From Dehalococcoidia bacterium (lineage in GTDB: Bacteria; Chloroflexota; Dehalococcoidia; Dehalococcoidales; E44-bin46): a stretch of DNA of 35,316 bases. The notes below the pieces were generated by a model. That model worked only from the letters and a program-made list of their open reading frames with translations. It searched no databases and was not told where the DNA came from. The position numbers and the translations under genes are program-made. Positions 16,625 through 22,919 of the stretch are shown here, piece after piece (within the stretch, counting starts at the first letter, position 1; every line of letters begins with the position of its first letter). Location of the stretch: assembly GCA_030605575.1 (NCBI GenBank), contig JAUWIC010000025.1:1-35316 (forward strand), read 5' to 3'.

Positions 16625-17418
16625 TTTGCCTCCTCCGGACTATTCAGTTGTGACAGGTCAAACCTCATGCCATCTCGGGCGGCAACCACCTTGACTCCGG
16701 TCTCCTGAGACAGCCTCTGGGCTATCTCCCACGGCTTGGCCCGCCACATAGTCATACCAAAGTGGGTCAAAATGGCTACCTTCGGCCTTAATTCGGTAAT
16801 AATACGCCTGGCATCAGGCACCGAGAGGTGGTCAAAGGGGCGACCTGCCTCCAGCATGACCACATTGATAATCAGTAACTCACCGCTGTATTTCTGACAC
16901 AAGCCATCAAAGTAGCGGCTATCGGCAATATAGGCGAAGGTATGCTCAGCCGTCCTGAACACCATGCCATAGGTCTCTACCGGGTGTATATGTCGAATTG
17001 GAGTAGTAAAGGAGACGTTCCCTACCGAGTAGGACTTGCCCTCCTGTAAAACTTCAATACCCTCCAGGTAGCCTTTCAGGTAGGAAGAGATAATTGACTC
17101 AGTGTCAAGGGCATCAGCCGGGGCGAAAAGCCAGCCCCGCCGCCTGAGCCCACCCTGGGTCATCGCCTCAACCATAATATTGACATCTGCCGCATGGTCC
17201 AGGTGGCGGTGGGATAGGATAATAGCCCTGAGCTTATCGGCTCTAAGCTTCCTCTTGGTCGACTGAACGATACAACCCGGCCCGGGGTCAACCAGTATTT
17301 CAGTACCACCTAAATTCAGCCACAAGCCACCTGAAGCCAGAATCTGAGCAGCTACCATTATTCTGGCCCCAGCCGTCCCCAGAAAGGTTATAATATCACC
17401 TGAGCTTTTGCCTTCCAT
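16621..17418 (-). CDS. Metallo-beta-lactamase-fold hydrolase
   Basis: A 265-residue metallo-beta-lactamase-fold protein. The metal motif SHRHLDH has H70, H72, D74 and H75; further ligands probably include the His of RHIHPV, Asp in IADSRY and His in LTHFGM. The family includes RNase Z-like, phosphodiesterase and PhnP-like enzymes; the substrate here is unknown. There is no ribosome binding site before the ATG, but a good -10 box ends only 10 nt upstream, suggesting a leaderless mRNA. It overlaps the downstream radical SAM gene by 4 bp, implying linked functions, for example removing or making a modified nucleotide or cofactor. Its upstream side faces the inverted-repeat element at 17470. Confidence 0.87.
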   Translation of the reverse strand: MEGKSSGDIITFLGTAGARIMVAAQILASGGLWLNLGGTEILVDPGPGCIVQSTKRKLRADKLRAIILSHRHLDHAADVNIMVEAMTQGGLRRRGWLFAPADALDTESIISSYLKGYLEGIEVLQEGKSYSVGNVSFTTPIRHIHPVETYGMVFRTAEHTFAYIADSRYFDGLCQKYSGELLIINVVMLEAGRPFDHLSVPDARRIITELRPKVAILTHFGMTMWRAKPWEIAQRLSQETGVKVVAARDGMRFDLSQLNSPEEAN

Positions 17419-17428
17419 GGCTAAGCTA

Positions 17429-17457
17429 ACTATAAAATATAGCCGTATTTTTTACAA
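17429..17457 (-). promoter_or_regulatory. Promoter of metallo-beta-lactamase/radical SAM operon, likely leaderless
   Basis: Minus-strand TTGTAA (17452-17457) and TATAGT (17429-17434) are separated by 17 bp. The -10 box ends 10 nt before the ATG at 17418, and the intervening bases contain no ribosome binding site. The -35 box lies 12 bp from the outer edge of inverted repeat copy A. Confidence 0.6.
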
Positions 17458-17469
17458 TCACTTTATGAA

Positions 17470-17532
17470 ATTGTTTAGCAACCTATCCTCGCCAGAGGCG
17501 ACTCTGTCGACCCCTGACCCCCTTCCCTTATT
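17470..17532 (+). repeat. 63-bp inverted repeat, copy A
   Basis: Beginning ATTGTTTAG and ending in the first arm of a C-rich palindrome, this sequence reappears as its reverse complement at 22771-22833 with only two mismatches (61/63 by eye). It contains an internal small palindrome CAGAG-GCGA-CTCTG. The two copies face each other across about 5.2 kb. Confidence 0.9.
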
Positions 17533-17820
17533 AAGGGAAGGGGGAGTTGAGGTGAGAGGGGGCTTTGCCCCCTCTCAAAAATCTCTCCTTAGTTGGGGAT
17601 TGAAGGAATTAACCTTCTTAAAAGGGGGTGGGATAGTAAAGTCAAAGAGAGGCGAAGCCTCTCTTTTAAAACTAATTTCCCCTCCCTTATTAAGGGAGGG
17701 GGATAAAGTGGGTTCCCAGGAAAATCGGAGATTTTTCTGGGTACTTAAAGGGGGTGGGTTAATAAATTTTCTTCCCCTTCCCCTTGATAAGGGGAAGGGG
17801 ATAAAGGGGATAGGGTTTCC
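17518..17820. repeat. Array of GC-rich hairpin palindromes
   Basis: At least five palindromes occur in a row: 17518-17544 (12-bp stem, ATT loop); 17554-17576 (10-bp stem, TTT loop); a short one with GAAGG/CCTTC near 17605-17620; 17644-17666 (10-bp stem, GAA loop, shared with 6982-7006); a C-rich/G-rich one near 17679-17702; and a G-rich/C-rich one near 17772-17802. Short direct repeats such as CTTAAA(A)GGGGGTGGG (near 17617 and 17744) separate them. The stretch 17419-17999 otherwise holds only the flanking promoters. Apparent reading frames across it are by-products of the repeats. Confidence 0.75.
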
Positions 17821-17866
17821 TAAACAACTACAGGTGGTGAGGTTGATAATTTCATTTAAAAACACT

Positions 17867-17895
17867 TTGACACCTGAGAGGTAGCTGGTTAAAAT
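17867..17895 (+). promoter_or_regulatory. Strong promoter of HIT-MscS genes
   Basis: A perfect TTGACA (17867-17872) and TAAAAT (17890-17895) are exactly 17 bp apart. The leader of about 95 nt to the ATG at 18000 contains ATTGTTTATTAAGGGG-type sequence resembling parts of the repeat family. Confidence 0.75.
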
Positions 17896-17999
17896 AGCAC
17901 CAAGCAGTCAATAAGGAGATTGTTTATTAAGGGGATTTGTTAAAGGGGAGAGGGAAAAAGGGTGAGGGGTTAGTAGGCAATCTCAATAAGGAGAGTAAA

Positions 18000-18473
18000 A
18001 TGGAGCAAATTTGGGCACCGTGGCGTATAGAATATATTCAGATGGAAAAACCAGAAGGATGCATTTTATGTGACAAACCCAGGCAAAATAAGGATGCTCT
18101 GAACTATATCCTGTACCGGGGGGACAAAAACTTCGTCATTATGAATAGCTATCCCTATAACCCCGGGCACCTGATGATTGCCCCCTACCGCCACCTAGCC
18201 AGTCTGGAAGAGCTAACTGGTGACGAGCTTCACGAGCACTTTGAAATAGTTAGCCGCAGTATCAGGCTCCTGAGGCAGGTATTTAACCCCGGTGGCTTCA
18301 ACATAGGTATAAACATCGGCAAAGCCGCCGGCGCCGGCATAGACGCTCATGTCCACACCCATATCGTGCCCCGGTGGCAGGCTGACACCAACTTTATGCC
18401 GGTAATATCTGATGTCAGGGTAGTCCCTGAAGCCCTGGCTGAAACCTATAAAAAACTAGAGGGCAAATTCTGA
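18000..18473 (+). CDS. HIT-family nucleotide hydrolase/phosphorylase
   Basis: A 157-residue histidine triad protein. The motif HVHTHIVP places the three histidines at 117, 119 and 121, the central one being the expected nucleophile on nucleoside phosphates. An N-terminal CILC (Cys21, Cys24) suggests a structural zinc, as in Ap4A-type bacterial HIT proteins, which have IWAPWRIEYI-like N-termini; diadenosine polyphosphate phosphorylase or hydrolase is the likeliest role. The ATG at 18000 has AAGGAG 6 nt upstream, so upstream in-frame sequence from 17937 is not coding. The gene is followed after 39 bp by an MscS channel gene, probably in one transcript. Confidence 0.92.
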   Translation: MEQIWAPWRIEYIQMEKPEGCILCDKPRQNKDALNYILYRGDKNFVIMNSYPYNPGHLMIAPYRHLASLEELTGDELHEHFEIVSRSIRLLRQVFNPGGFNIGINIGKAAGAGIDAHVHTHIVPRWQADTNFMPVISDVRVVPEALAETYKKLEGKF

Positions 18474-18512
18474 ATTGGGTTAAGCCCCTAATAACAACAC
18501 GGGAGGACAGAG

Positions 18513-19379
18513 ATGGAGATTGTAATCAACTGGATTTACCAGGTAGGATGGAAAATCTTTCTCACCGCCGGAATTTGCTTTGGAATATATATGGTGATAC
18601 GCCGCCTGGCTCCCTTAGCCATAAGGAGGACAGTAAGGCGTCAGATGAGAAAGAGACCCAAGGTGGAGAGAGAAAAGAGGGCACAGACCCTGGCTCGGTT
18701 CACCACCACCATCTCAGCTATATGTCTGGGAACCCTGGCTACCTTCCTCGTTCTCCAGCATCTGGGAATCAATATAACCGCCCCCCTGGTCGGTCTGGGG
18801 GTGTTCGGGGTGGCGGTCGGCTTTGGCGCCCAGTACATGATTCGCGACTTCATTGCCGGGTTCTTCGTCTATTTGGAAAACCAGTACAATGTTGGCGACG
18901 TGATACGAACCGGGGCTATTGCTGGAATAGTAGAGGAGTTGTCTTTGAGGCGGACAGTCCTGAGGGACCTTGATGGGGCACGACATATAATTCCCAATGG
19001 GGAGGTCAGAATCGTGAGTAACCTTACCCAGGAATGGTCAAGAGCCCATCTGAATATAAGCGTAGCCTACAAGGAAGACCTCGACCGAGTCATGGCGCTG
19101 ATGCGCCAGACCTGGGAGGAGATGAAACAAGACCCGAATTGGGGTCCTGACATGCTCTCGGAGACCCCCTGGCTTCTCCGGGTGAATGAATTTGGAGATT
19201 CGGGCATAACCATAAAGATGGTAGGAGAGACCCGGCCAATCAAGCAGTGGGATGTGATGGGTGAGTTCAGGCGGCGAATCAAAAAGGTATTTGATGAGCA
19301 GGGTATTGAGATTCCCTGGCCCCACACCAAGGTCTACTTCGGTAGCCCTCCGAGCAGCCAGAAGCCGGAGGGTGAGTAG
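18513..19379 (+). CDS. Small-conductance mechanosensitive channel, MscS family
   Basis: A 288-residue inner-membrane channel that would release solutes under hypo-osmotic stress. Three transmembrane helices are seen: about 10-30, 62-84 and 90-118, the last being the glycine/alanine-rich pore helix (LVGLGVFGVAVGFGAQYMIRDFIAGFFV). It is followed by the MscS beta domain (NQYNVGDVIRTGAIAGIVEELSLRRTVLRD...) and the mixed C-terminal domain ending IEIPWPH, typical for the family. GGGAGG precedes the ATG. It is the second gene after the strong promoter at 17867. Confidence 0.92.
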   Translation: MEIVINWIYQVGWKIFLTAGICFGIYMVIRRLAPLAIRRTVRRQMRKRPKVEREKRAQTLARFTTTISAICLGTLATFLVLQHLGINITAPLVGLGVFGVAVGFGAQYMIRDFIAGFFVYLENQYNVGDVIRTGAIAGIVEELSLRRTVLRDLDGARHIIPNGEVRIVSNLTQEWSRAHLNISVAYKEDLDRVMALMRQTWEEMKQDPNWGPDMLSETPWLLRVNEFGDSGITIKMVGETRPIKQWDVMGEFRRRIKKVFDEQGIEIPWPHTKVYFGSPPSSQKPEGE

Positions 19380-19483
19380 CTCGGCGTCGTTCCAATTCAG
19401 AGTGTTTAGATTATAGACATTTTGGTTGTTGACATTGTGGGAGTGAATGATTTACCCTTCAAGGGAAAAGGGAGGTAGATAAA

Positions 19484-19921
19484 ATGGAAGCATACTGTAT
19501 GAAGTGTCGGACCAAGAGGGAGATGAAGGATGCCGAGGCGGTAACCATGAAGAATGGTAAGCCAGCAACCCAGGGTGTATGCCCCGTATGTGGAACCAAG
19601 ATGTTCAGGATAGGGCGAAGTACTGAACAAGTTAACAAAAGTGGTCCCAATATGAGAATCTACGTGGGTAACTTATCGTACGAGGTGACTGAAGAGGAAT
19701 TGCGGCAAGAATTTGCCGCTTTTGGAGAGGTAACATCGGTAACCATTATAACAGACAAGTATAGTGGGCGACCTAAGGGATTCGGGTTTGTGGAGATGGC
19801 ATCTGTATCTGAAGGCCAAGCCGCAATTGCCGGCCTCAACGGAAAAACACTAAAGGACAGGGCGCTTAATGTTGATGCGGCTCGCCCTCGTTCCGACAGC
19901 AGAGGTGGCAGGTTTGGTTAG
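19484..19921 (+). CDS. Zinc ribbon (DUF5679-like) fused to RRM RNA-binding domain
   Basis: A 145-residue fusion. Residues 1-44 resemble DUF5679, with four cysteines in two CxxC pairs (Cys5, Cys8, Cys33, Cys36). After a short polar linker, an RNA recognition motif follows with RNP2 IYVGNL (59-64) and RNP1 KGFGFVEM (98-105), then an arginine/glycine tail (RPRSDSRGGRFG). Bacterial RRM proteins bind single-stranded RNA and are often cold-induced. GGGAGG lies 8 nt before the ATG at 19484. An internal in-frame ATG (Met57, 19652) just before the RRM has no ribosome binding site, so one fused product is favoured over two genes. It converges on the zf-TFIIB gene. Confidence 0.88.
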   Translation: MEAYCMKCRTKREMKDAEAVTMKNGKPATQGVCPVCGTKMFRIGRSTEQVNKSGPNMRIYVGNLSYEVTEEELRQEFAAFGEVTSVTIITDKYSGRPKGFGFVEMASVSEGQAAIAGLNGKTLKDRALNVDAARPRSDSRGGRFG

Positions 19922-19937
19922 GGAAGATAACCAAGAT

Positions 19938-19990
19938 GCTAAATCATCCGGTCACTATCTATATACCCCGGATGTACAGGTAGATTTAGC
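19938..19990. other. Structured element between convergent genes
   Basis: An 8-bp outer stem GCTAAATC (19938-19945) pairs with GATTTAGC (19983-19990), and a hairpin CATCCGG/CCGGATG (19945-19951, 19968-19974) lies inside. No T-run follows on either strand, so it is not a typical intrinsic terminator. It could be an mRNA 3' structure that protects the RRM transcript. Confidence 0.35.
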
Positions 19991-20042
19991 CTAAGAACGG
20001 GCTCCCACTTCGGCTCAACAGGCTCTCATGTAACGAGCCACT

Positions 20043-20480
20043 CTACCTCCGGAATAACCCCTTTACTTTGTCAAAGAAAGAAGGGGAACGAAGCTTCCTT
20101 AGGAAATTGCCCCATTCGGCTTCAGCTTTGCCCTTTCGCTTAAGGTCTTTGATTCGCTGCCCCATCAGTTCCAGGACTCCTTTTTCCTCGCCAGCGTCCA
20201 GCCATGTCCCGTGCCCTCGTTCGCAGAAGTCTAGTTCAAGGTCATAGGCTCGGTAGTTGAAGCGTTGCATTGCCGCTCCGCATTTGGGACAGGGAAGCTT
20301 GCCTTGGAAGGAGCTAAATATCATGGTTCCTTTGATTTCATCCTTGTCCAGCACTATGTCCTCTAATTGGTCCAGCTCTCCATAGTCCAACCACATGCCC
20401 TGGCACTGCGGGCATCGGTCAACCTCGATGCCTTTGTAATTCTCGGACCTTAACTCAGTGTTACACCGTGGACAATTCAT
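20043..20480 (-). CDS. Double zf-TFIIB zinc-ribbon protein
   Basis: A 145-residue protein with two zinc-ribbon units of the zf-TFIIB type (named for similarity, not proven transcription function). The first uses Cys3, Cys6, Cys23 and Cys26 with the typical CPQCQGMWLDYGELDQL; the second uses Cys64, Cys67, Cys86 and His90 with RGHGTWLDAGE. A basic C-terminus (RIKDLKRKGKAEAEW...FRR) may contact nucleic acid. A strong GGAGG lies about 9 nt before the ATG. It is 60 bp downstream of tRNA-Glu on the same strand and may be cotranscribed from its promoter. Its role is unknown. Confidence 0.87.
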   Translation of the reverse strand: MNCPRCNTELRSENYKGIEVDRCPQCQGMWLDYGELDQLEDIVLDKDEIKGTMIFSSFQGKLPCPKCGAAMQRFNYRAYDLELDFCERGHGTWLDAGEEKGVLELMGQRIKDLKRKGKAEAEWGNFLRKLRSPSFFDKVKGLFRR

Positions 20481-20540
20481 CTTCGCCTACCTCCTCTATA
20501 CTGTCAGTAAAAAGCCCCCAAATTAGATACAAATTCTGAA

Positions 20541-20613
20541 TGCCCCCAAGCGAATTCGAATCGCTGTTACCGGCTTGAAAGGCCGGTGTCCTAGGCCTCT
20601 AGACGATGGGGGC
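20541..20613 (-). tRNA. tRNA-Glu, anticodon TTC
   Basis: A complete 73-nt cloverleaf on the minus strand: acceptor GCCCCCA/TGGGGGC, anticodon stem CCGGC/GCCGG around loop CTTTCAA (anticodon TTC, glutamate), and T arm GCGAT-TCGAATT-CGCT with the TTCGA core. The discriminator is A and CCA is not encoded. A matching promoter lies 10 bp upstream. Confidence 0.95.
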
Positions 20614-20623
20614 ACGTCATTAA

Positions 20624-20652
20624 AGTATAGCAGAGACAGAACCAGCCGACAA
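20624..20652 (-). promoter_or_regulatory. Promoter of tRNA-Glu
   Basis: Minus-strand TTGTCG (20647-20652), 17-bp spacer, then TATACT (20624-20629), ending 10 bp before the mature tRNA. It may also serve the zf-TFIIB gene downstream. Confidence 0.65.
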
Positions 20653-20693
20653 CGCTATAACGCTATATCCCTGTATGTCTTCCCTTTGAAATG

Positions 20694-20702
20694 TGCTACT
20701 AT
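20694..20702 (+). promoter_or_regulatory. Extended -10 promoter of VTT/DedA gene
   Basis: TGCTACTAT is an extended -10 (TGn plus TACTAT). It ends 9 nt before the ATG at 20712, which has no ribosome binding site. No good -35 was found, as is acceptable for extended -10 promoters. A near-leaderless mRNA is predicted. Confidence 0.4.
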
Positions 20703-20711
20703 AGACACCAA

Positions 20712-21359
20712 ATGCGTAATATATTTAGCCATGATAAGCTGATTGCGATGAGGGATTGGTTTAAAGGGAAAGCTCCGAAAGGGAGGGTTATTCCCATATT
20801 AGCCCTCGTCTTTGTCATCGCCATTTCGGTTGCCATCGGTGTCCTCTATTACCAGGGTAGGCTTGGCAGGCTTGGCGAGCTTGAACCTCTACTCGAGCAT
20901 GTTAAATATTGGGGCTATCCGGGCATCTTCGGAGTCAGTTTGGCTTTCAATTCCACCGTTCTTGTCGTCATCCCCAGTTTCTGGATATATTTCCCACTAG
21001 GGGCATATTTGTCCCCGTTCCTGTTCCCACCCCTGATGGGGCTGGCTGGTGGGGCGGGGGCAGCTGTCGGTGAGCTAGCTGGTTATATGGCGGGCTATAG
21101 CGGAAGGGGAATTATACAACGGCAAAGGGCGTATGCCAGGGCTGAGCGCTGGGTAAAGAGATGGGGGGCTTTTGTCATCTTTGGCTTTAACTTCGTGCCC
21201 ATTTTCCCTTTTGACCTGATGGGGATAGCTGCCGGTGCCCTCCGTTTCCCGCTATGGAAGTTCTTCCTGATATGCTTGGCAGGTAGAAGCTTGGCCTACA
21301 CAATTGTAGCCTGTGCCGGTGCTGGGTGGATACCATTACCTTTTCTTAATCCTCCATAG
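20712..21359 (+). CDS. VTT-domain (DedA/SNARE-associated type) membrane protein
   Basis: A polytopic inner-membrane protein of about 215 residues. After a basic N-terminus there is a transmembrane helix (IPILALVFVIAISVAIGVLYY), then a VTT-type core with hydrophobic re-entrant and transmembrane segments, including GAGAAVGELAGYMAGYSGRG and FNFVPIFPFDLMGIAAGALRFPLWKF, the family's G/P-rich signature. DedA-like proteins take part in undecaprenyl-phosphate or phospholipid translocation in studied bacteria; which lipid applies here is not known. The start is uncertain: ATGs at 20691, 20712 and 20748 all lack a binding site; 20712 is chosen because of the extended -10 upstream. Its last 24 bp overlap the end of the convergent MFS gene. 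Confidence 0.85.
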   Translation: MRNIFSHDKLIAMRDWFKGKAPKGRVIPILALVFVIAISVAIGVLYYQGRLGRLGELEPLLEHVKYWGYPGIFGVSLAFNSTVLVVIPSFWIYFPLGAYLSPFLFPPLMGLAGGAGAAVGELAGYMAGYSGRGIIQRQRAYARAERWVKRWGAFVIFGFNFVPIFPFDLMGIAAGALRFPLWKFFLICLAGRSLAYTIVACAGAGWIPLPFLNPP

Positions 21360-22652
21360 CAGTGCTGAACTAACAATGAGAGATGTAAAAGAAGTTGTCA
21401 GCATAGCTGTGTAGCCCAGGCCAAAGCGACGGGCATTAAAGTAGTCAATCATCGGTCCCTGGAGGCGGGCCAGGGCTGAGCCACCGGCAGAAGCCAGATT
21501 GGTCAGACCGATGTATTTCCCGGCTTCATCTTTGGGTACCACATCTGTAGCCAGCGCCCAGTTACTGGCCATAAGACCGCCGAAGCCAATTCCCATAAGG
21601 ATGGCGGCAATTAAGATGAAGTCATAGCTGCGGAAGAAGAATAGTAGCCCAATTCCCAGAGCAGCAATAAGCCCTGAAATAAGACCAACCGGTTTGCGTC
21701 CGAACCTGTCGGACAGGAAGCCAGCGGGGTAGACCATACCTACCATACAAAGGCTGGACACTAGACTAAACCTGCCCATGACGGCGGAGGGATTGACGAC
21801 GCTGAGATAATCCCTGAAGAAATACAACCCAAATGCCTGAAAAGCTGTCAACGGGATAATGAAAAAGAGACGGGACAGCAGAAACCGGATAAAATCAGGG
21901 TTTGCCTTAACATCAATCTTGAAACTTTTATACAGCCTTGCCTTAACATCAACCCTAAAGGTTCTATATATCGTTGATAGTGAAGGCAGCTTAGCCACAC
22001 CGGCTCCGGGTTTTTCCTTAACCGTGACCACAGTAGCTATCATGGTGCCTAGGAAAATAGCCCCCAGTATCCCCAGACTCAGCCATAGCCACCAGCCTCC
22101 ATCACCGATAGAGTAGTTACCCATTAAGTTACCGATTAACCATATGGCGACACCCCCCCCCGCTATCTCGAGTAAGCCCTTTACCCCTGAGGCTAGTCCC
22201 CTCTTCCCTTCCGGTACCAGGTCAGGAATAAAGGCTAGATATGGCCCCAGTGCGGTATTAGTGCTAATCTGCAGCAGGTAGTAAATGGCAAAAAGGATAG
22301 ACAGCCTGCCCGCCAGGCCTATTCCAGGTAGAAATGACAGCGTGGCTATAGCCCCGATAAGGATGAAGGGCCGTCGGCGCCCCCACCTTAAGCCGGAGCG
22401 GTCACTAAATGCCCCGGCTATCGGCTGGACAGCTATAGCCAGGAGTAAGCCGGGAACGGTAAGCAGGGTGAGGTAGGTAGCCTGCTTGCCCACAGGAATG
22501 AAGTCGGCTATCCGCAGCGGCAGAATAATGCTGTGCAGGCTGCTCCACAGGGCGGTCATGGCCATGCCGAAGATAGTAATCTTGACATAGTCAAACCGCC
22601 CAAACTCCTTAGGACTGGCGCCGGTGTTGATGTCGCTGGCTGACCCTCTCAT
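21336..22652 (-). CDS. Major facilitator superfamily transporter
   Basis: A 12-helix MFS permease. Motif A-like sequence SDRSGLRWGRRRPF follows the second helix, and a second copy, SDRFGRKPVG, lies in the C-terminal half. The RRRPF variant is typical of sugar-type (GPH or sucrose-transporter-like) MFS members; the substrate is unknown. The central cytoplasmic loop carries a 12-residue tandem duplication (FRVDVKARLYKS/FKIDVKA..., DNA 21902-21973). Reading can extend to a GTG at 22721, but the ATG at 22652 is favoured because a promoter's -10 ends 10 nt upstream; none of the possible starts has a ribosome binding site. It overlaps the convergent VTT gene by 24 bp. Confidence 0.88.
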   Translation of the reverse strand: MRGSASDINTGASPKEFGRFDYVKITIFGMAMTALWSSLHSIILPLRIADFIPVGKQATYLTLLTVPGLLLAIAVQPIAGAFSDRSGLRWGRRRPFILIGAIATLSFLPGIGLAGRLSILFAIYYLLQISTNTALGPYLAFIPDLVPEGKRGLASGVKGLLEIAGGGVAIWLIGNLMGNYSIGDGGWWLWLSLGILGAIFLGTMIATVVTVKEKPGAGVAKLPSLSTIYRTFRVDVKARLYKSFKIDVKANPDFIRFLLSRLFFIIPLTAFQAFGLYFFRDYLSVVNPSAVMGRFSLVSSLCMVGMVYPAGFLSDRFGRKPVGLISGLIAALGIGLLFFFRSYDFILIAAILMGIGFGGLMASNWALATDVVPKDEAGKYIGLTNLASAGGSALARLQGPMIDYFNARRFGLGYTAMLTTSFTSLIVSSALLWRIKKR

Positions 22653-22662
22653 CCTATAGTCA

Positions 22663-22691
22663 AGCATAACAGAGGCAGAGTCAGTAGACAA
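22663..22691 (-). promoter_or_regulatory. Promoter of MFS gene, likely leaderless
   Basis: Minus-strand TTGTCT (22686-22691) and TATGCT (22663-22668) at 17-bp spacing. The -10 ends 10 nt before the ATG at 22652. Confidence 0.45.
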
Positions 22692-22770
22692 TATCTTGAG
22701 CAGATTGTTTATTGACCTCACCCCCTTAGTGCCCCTCTCTTACCTACACTCCCCCTTCCCTTAACAAATT

Positions 22771-22833
22771 AATAAGGGAAGGGGGCCAGGGGTCGACAGA
22801 GTCGCCTCTGGCGAGGATAGGTTTCTAAACAAT
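22771..22833 (-). repeat. 63-bp inverted repeat, copy B
   Basis: Reverse complement of 17470-17532 with two mismatches. The similarity continues leftward to about 22750 as the second arm of the same C/G-rich palindrome, but here the loop has about 10 extra bases (ACAAATTAAT-like). The outer edge (22833) lies 15 bp from the -35 box of the radical SAM gene. Confidence 0.9.
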
Positions 22834-22848
22834 CTCTCTTGAGCTAGC

Positions 22849-22878
22849 TTGATTTTAGCTCCCGGCATCAGCTATACT
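22849..22878 (+). promoter_or_regulatory. Promoter of radical SAM/DUF1464 operon
   Basis: TTGATT (22849-22854), an 18-bp spacer and TATACT (22873-22878). The leader of about 35 nt includes GAGGAG at 22906-22911, 8 nt before the TTG start. Confidence 0.6.
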
Positions 22879-22919
22879 GCCTTTTGGCTGGCAGAGTAAA
22901 AATCTGAGGAGTTTATTTA

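Noticed and set aside
17518-17820. CRISPR array
   Set aside because: Units are different palindromes of unequal length without constant repeats and spacers, and no cas gene is present.
17408-17884. Open reading frames on both strands through 17408-17884
   Set aside because: They cover the hairpin repeats, have low-complexity composition, no ribosome binding site and no recognisable domain; the opposite-strand frame at 17575-17865 is the mirror of the same repeats.
17470-22833. Composite transposon or genomic island
   Set aside because: No transposase, integrase or flanking target duplication was seen, and the enclosed genes have neighbour-like composition; only the inverted repeat itself is certain.
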